From Sphingopyxis sp. (GTDB lineage Bacteria > Pseudomonadota > Alphaproteobacteria > Sphingomonadales > Sphingomonadaceae), in NCBI GenBank assembly GCA_012035435.1, contig JAAUPH010000194.1:1-5398 (forward strand): a stretch of DNA of 5,398 nt, written 5' to 3'. A program made the translations under genes and the position numbers. Shown in pieces: positions 4,795 to 5,398 of this stretch (position 1 is its first letter; each line of letters opens with the position of its first letter). The notes under the pieces are model-generated. The model worked only from the letters and a program-made list of their open reading frames with translations, had not been told where the DNA came from and ran no database searches.

Positions 4795-5398
4795 CTATAT
4801 AACCCTTGTGTTATAATTTGTCGAGAGGGATGAAGGCTGCGATGCTACGCATCGAGCCGGTATTTTGGGGACACACCTCACGCACGGGTGCATGGCGGTT
4901 TTCTGCGGGTTTGAGGGGATGCTATCCGCGCGCTCTTGCGGTGCGCGGGAGTCGGATTGGTGGTTTTTCGCCATTTTCGGAGCGCGCGGATAGCACGCTC
5001 TATTCAGCCTCCCCGCCTTCCGCATCGAGCGCAGCATCGAGCATGGCGCGGTCACGGGCAAGGCGCGCGCGGGGTGCGTGGCAGCATGGATCTCGGCGAG
5101 CTTGGCCGCCGATACGCGGGTGTAGATCTGGGTGGTTTCCAGACTCTCATGGCCGAGCATGGCCTGGATGAACCGGATATCGGCCCCGCCTTCGAGCATC
5201 AGCGTTGCAGCCGTGTGGCGCAGCAGGTGGCATGATCCGGGCTTGCCGACTCCGGCGGCTTCCACATAGCCACGCACTTTTTCGGACAGGCGTTTGGGTT
5301 CCAGCGCGCGGCCATCGCGGCTGAGGAACAGGTTGCCCGGATCGCGGCCCGCCACCAGACCGGGGCGCACCCGGTCGCGATAGGCGGCAAGCCACACC
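4795..5398 (-). CDS. Tyrosine recombinase/integrase, C-terminal part, tail probably frameshifted
   Basis: This is the catalytic half of a XerC/D-like tyrosine recombinase, open at the right edge, so the N-terminal core-binding domain and first catalytic Arg and Lys are outside the window. Numbering from the GTG codon at 5395-5397, the visible active-site residues are H57 and R60 (HLLRHT), H83 (LGHESLETTQ) and the nucleophile Y92 (IYTRVS). The usual end AEIHAATHPAR follows. At 5062-5070 the frame then enters a GC dinucleotide run. In the current frame it continues for about 90 Arg/Pro/Ser-rich residues to a stop at 4795-4797, inside the higBA promoter. Skipping two bases instead gives LARDRAMLDAALDAE and a stop at 5000-5002, which looks like a genuine family tail. 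A two-base slip is therefore likely, yet it falls after the catalytic tyrosine, so activity may survive. The likely substrate is the island it sits in. Confidence 0.85.
   Translation of the reverse strand, partial: VWLAAYRDRVRPGLVAGRDPGNLFLSRDGRALEPKRLSEKVRGYVEAAGVGKPGSCHLLRHTAATLMLEGGADIRFIQAMLGHESLETTQIYTRVSAAKLAEIHAATHPARALPVTAPCSMLRSMRKAGRLNRACYPRAPKMAKNHQSDSRAPQERADSIPSNPQKTAMHPCVRCVPKIPARCVASQPSSLSTNYNTRVI
4796..4824 (-). promoter_or_regulatory. Predicted higBA promoter with palindromic operator
   Basis: On the minus strand TCGACA (4819-4824) and TATATA (4796-4801) are spaced by 17 bases, a fair sigma-70-like pair in otherwise GC-rich DNA. Between them lies the palindrome TATAAC-N6-GTTATA (4798-4803 with 4810-4815), which overlaps the -10. 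This is the expected place for HigA to bind and shut down its own operon. The promoter elements and operator role are inferred from sequence only. Confidence 0.5.
4835..4874. repeat. REP-like hairpin with GGGGACAC box
   Basis: GGCT-G-CGATGC (4835-4845) pairs with GCATCG-AGCC (4849-4858) around a TAC loop: 10 base pairs with one bulged G. It is followed by GGTATTTT and then GGGGACAC (4867-4874), the complement of the GTGTCCCC core in the tandem 15-mer near the RAYT-like remnant. A hairpin next to a short conserved box is the usual REP layout. Bases 4848-4863 also form copy 2 of the 16-base direct repeat. The element sits directly upstream of the higBA promoter. Confidence 0.6.
4920..4995. repeat. 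Large inverted repeat, perfect 16-base arms
   Basis: TGCTATCCGCGCGCTC (4920-4935) is the exact reverse complement of GAGCGCGCGGATAGCA (4980-4995). The intervening 44 bases are G/T-rich. It lies just downstream of the likely original stop of the recombinase gene (5000-5002, minus strand). The loop is too long and the T-run absent for an ordinary intrinsic terminator, so a recombination site, folded single-strand structure or element end are alternatives. Confidence 0.75.

Noticed and set aside
4031..4816. Open plus-strand frame of 261 codons across the higBA region
   Set aside because: It is antisense to two intact, well-recognised genes and resembles no protein family.
4835..4995. tRNA gene or attachment site in a tRNA end near the recombinase
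   Set aside because: No cloverleaf, T-loop (GGTTCGAATCC-like) or CCA end could be found on either strand.
4806..5235. Overlapping plus-strand frames antisense to the recombinase
   Set aside because: Composition is Arg/Ser/Pro/Ala-rich and the opposite strand carries the conserved recombinase motifs.

Overview
The window looks like chromosomal DNA of an alphaproteobacterium, most likely a sphingomonad or erythrobacter (Sphingomonadales). The evidence is the GC-rich coding sequence, the RecG and TyrRS sequence style, a PilZ gene between recG and tyrS, a CtrA-like box (TTAA-N7-TTAG), and short GTGTCCCC-type repeats beside a RAYT-like transposase remnant. The taxon call is an inference from recognition, not from a search.

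Left part (1-2146), housekeeping genes. The 3' end of recG (+) runs into the window and its stop codon directly abuts the stop of a convergent PilZ-domain gene (-). Upstream of pilZ on the same strand lies tyrS, tyrosyl-tRNA synthetase. A CtrA-like box in the 89-base tyrS-pilZ gap suggests that pilZ has its own promoter and favours the ATG at 830 over the GTG at 878.

Middle (2147-2930), scrambled accessory DNA. Upstream of tyrS lie a tandem 10-mer (CCAAAGTTCA), a G8 run, a short possible membrane-anchored reading frame, the 5' third of a RAYT/IS200-like HUH transposase that keeps its HxH motif but has lost the rest, and a tandem 15-mer containing GTGTCCCC. A 16-base word beside this remnant recurs in a REP-like hairpin 2.4 kb away, just upstream of higB.

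Polymorphic-toxin module (2930-3812, -). This is an orphan Rhs C-terminal tip: the end of the Rhs core (NDPLNRSDPTGL), a variable toxin domain, and an overlapping AT-rich gene in the position of a cognate immunity gene. No Rhs core repeats and no credible start lie upstream, so the tip looks displaced and silent unless recombined onto a full-length Rhs gene or expressed otherwise. A 215-base stretch (3840-4054) with imperfect repeats separates it from the next unit.

Right part (4055-5398, -). A complete HigBA/RelE-type toxin-antitoxin operon (toxin first, antitoxin second) has a palindrome set within its predicted promoter. Beyond it is the C-terminal half of a tyrosine recombinase, open at the window edge, with H-x-x-R, H and Tyr all visible. 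Its normal tail appears to be put out of frame by a two-base slip in a short GC repeat. A 16-base inverted repeat lies just beyond the recombinase gene. Overall the window appears to be a junction between a conserved chromosomal block and a mobile island carrying toxin/antidote pairs. I found no RNA gene, CRISPR array or replication origin.
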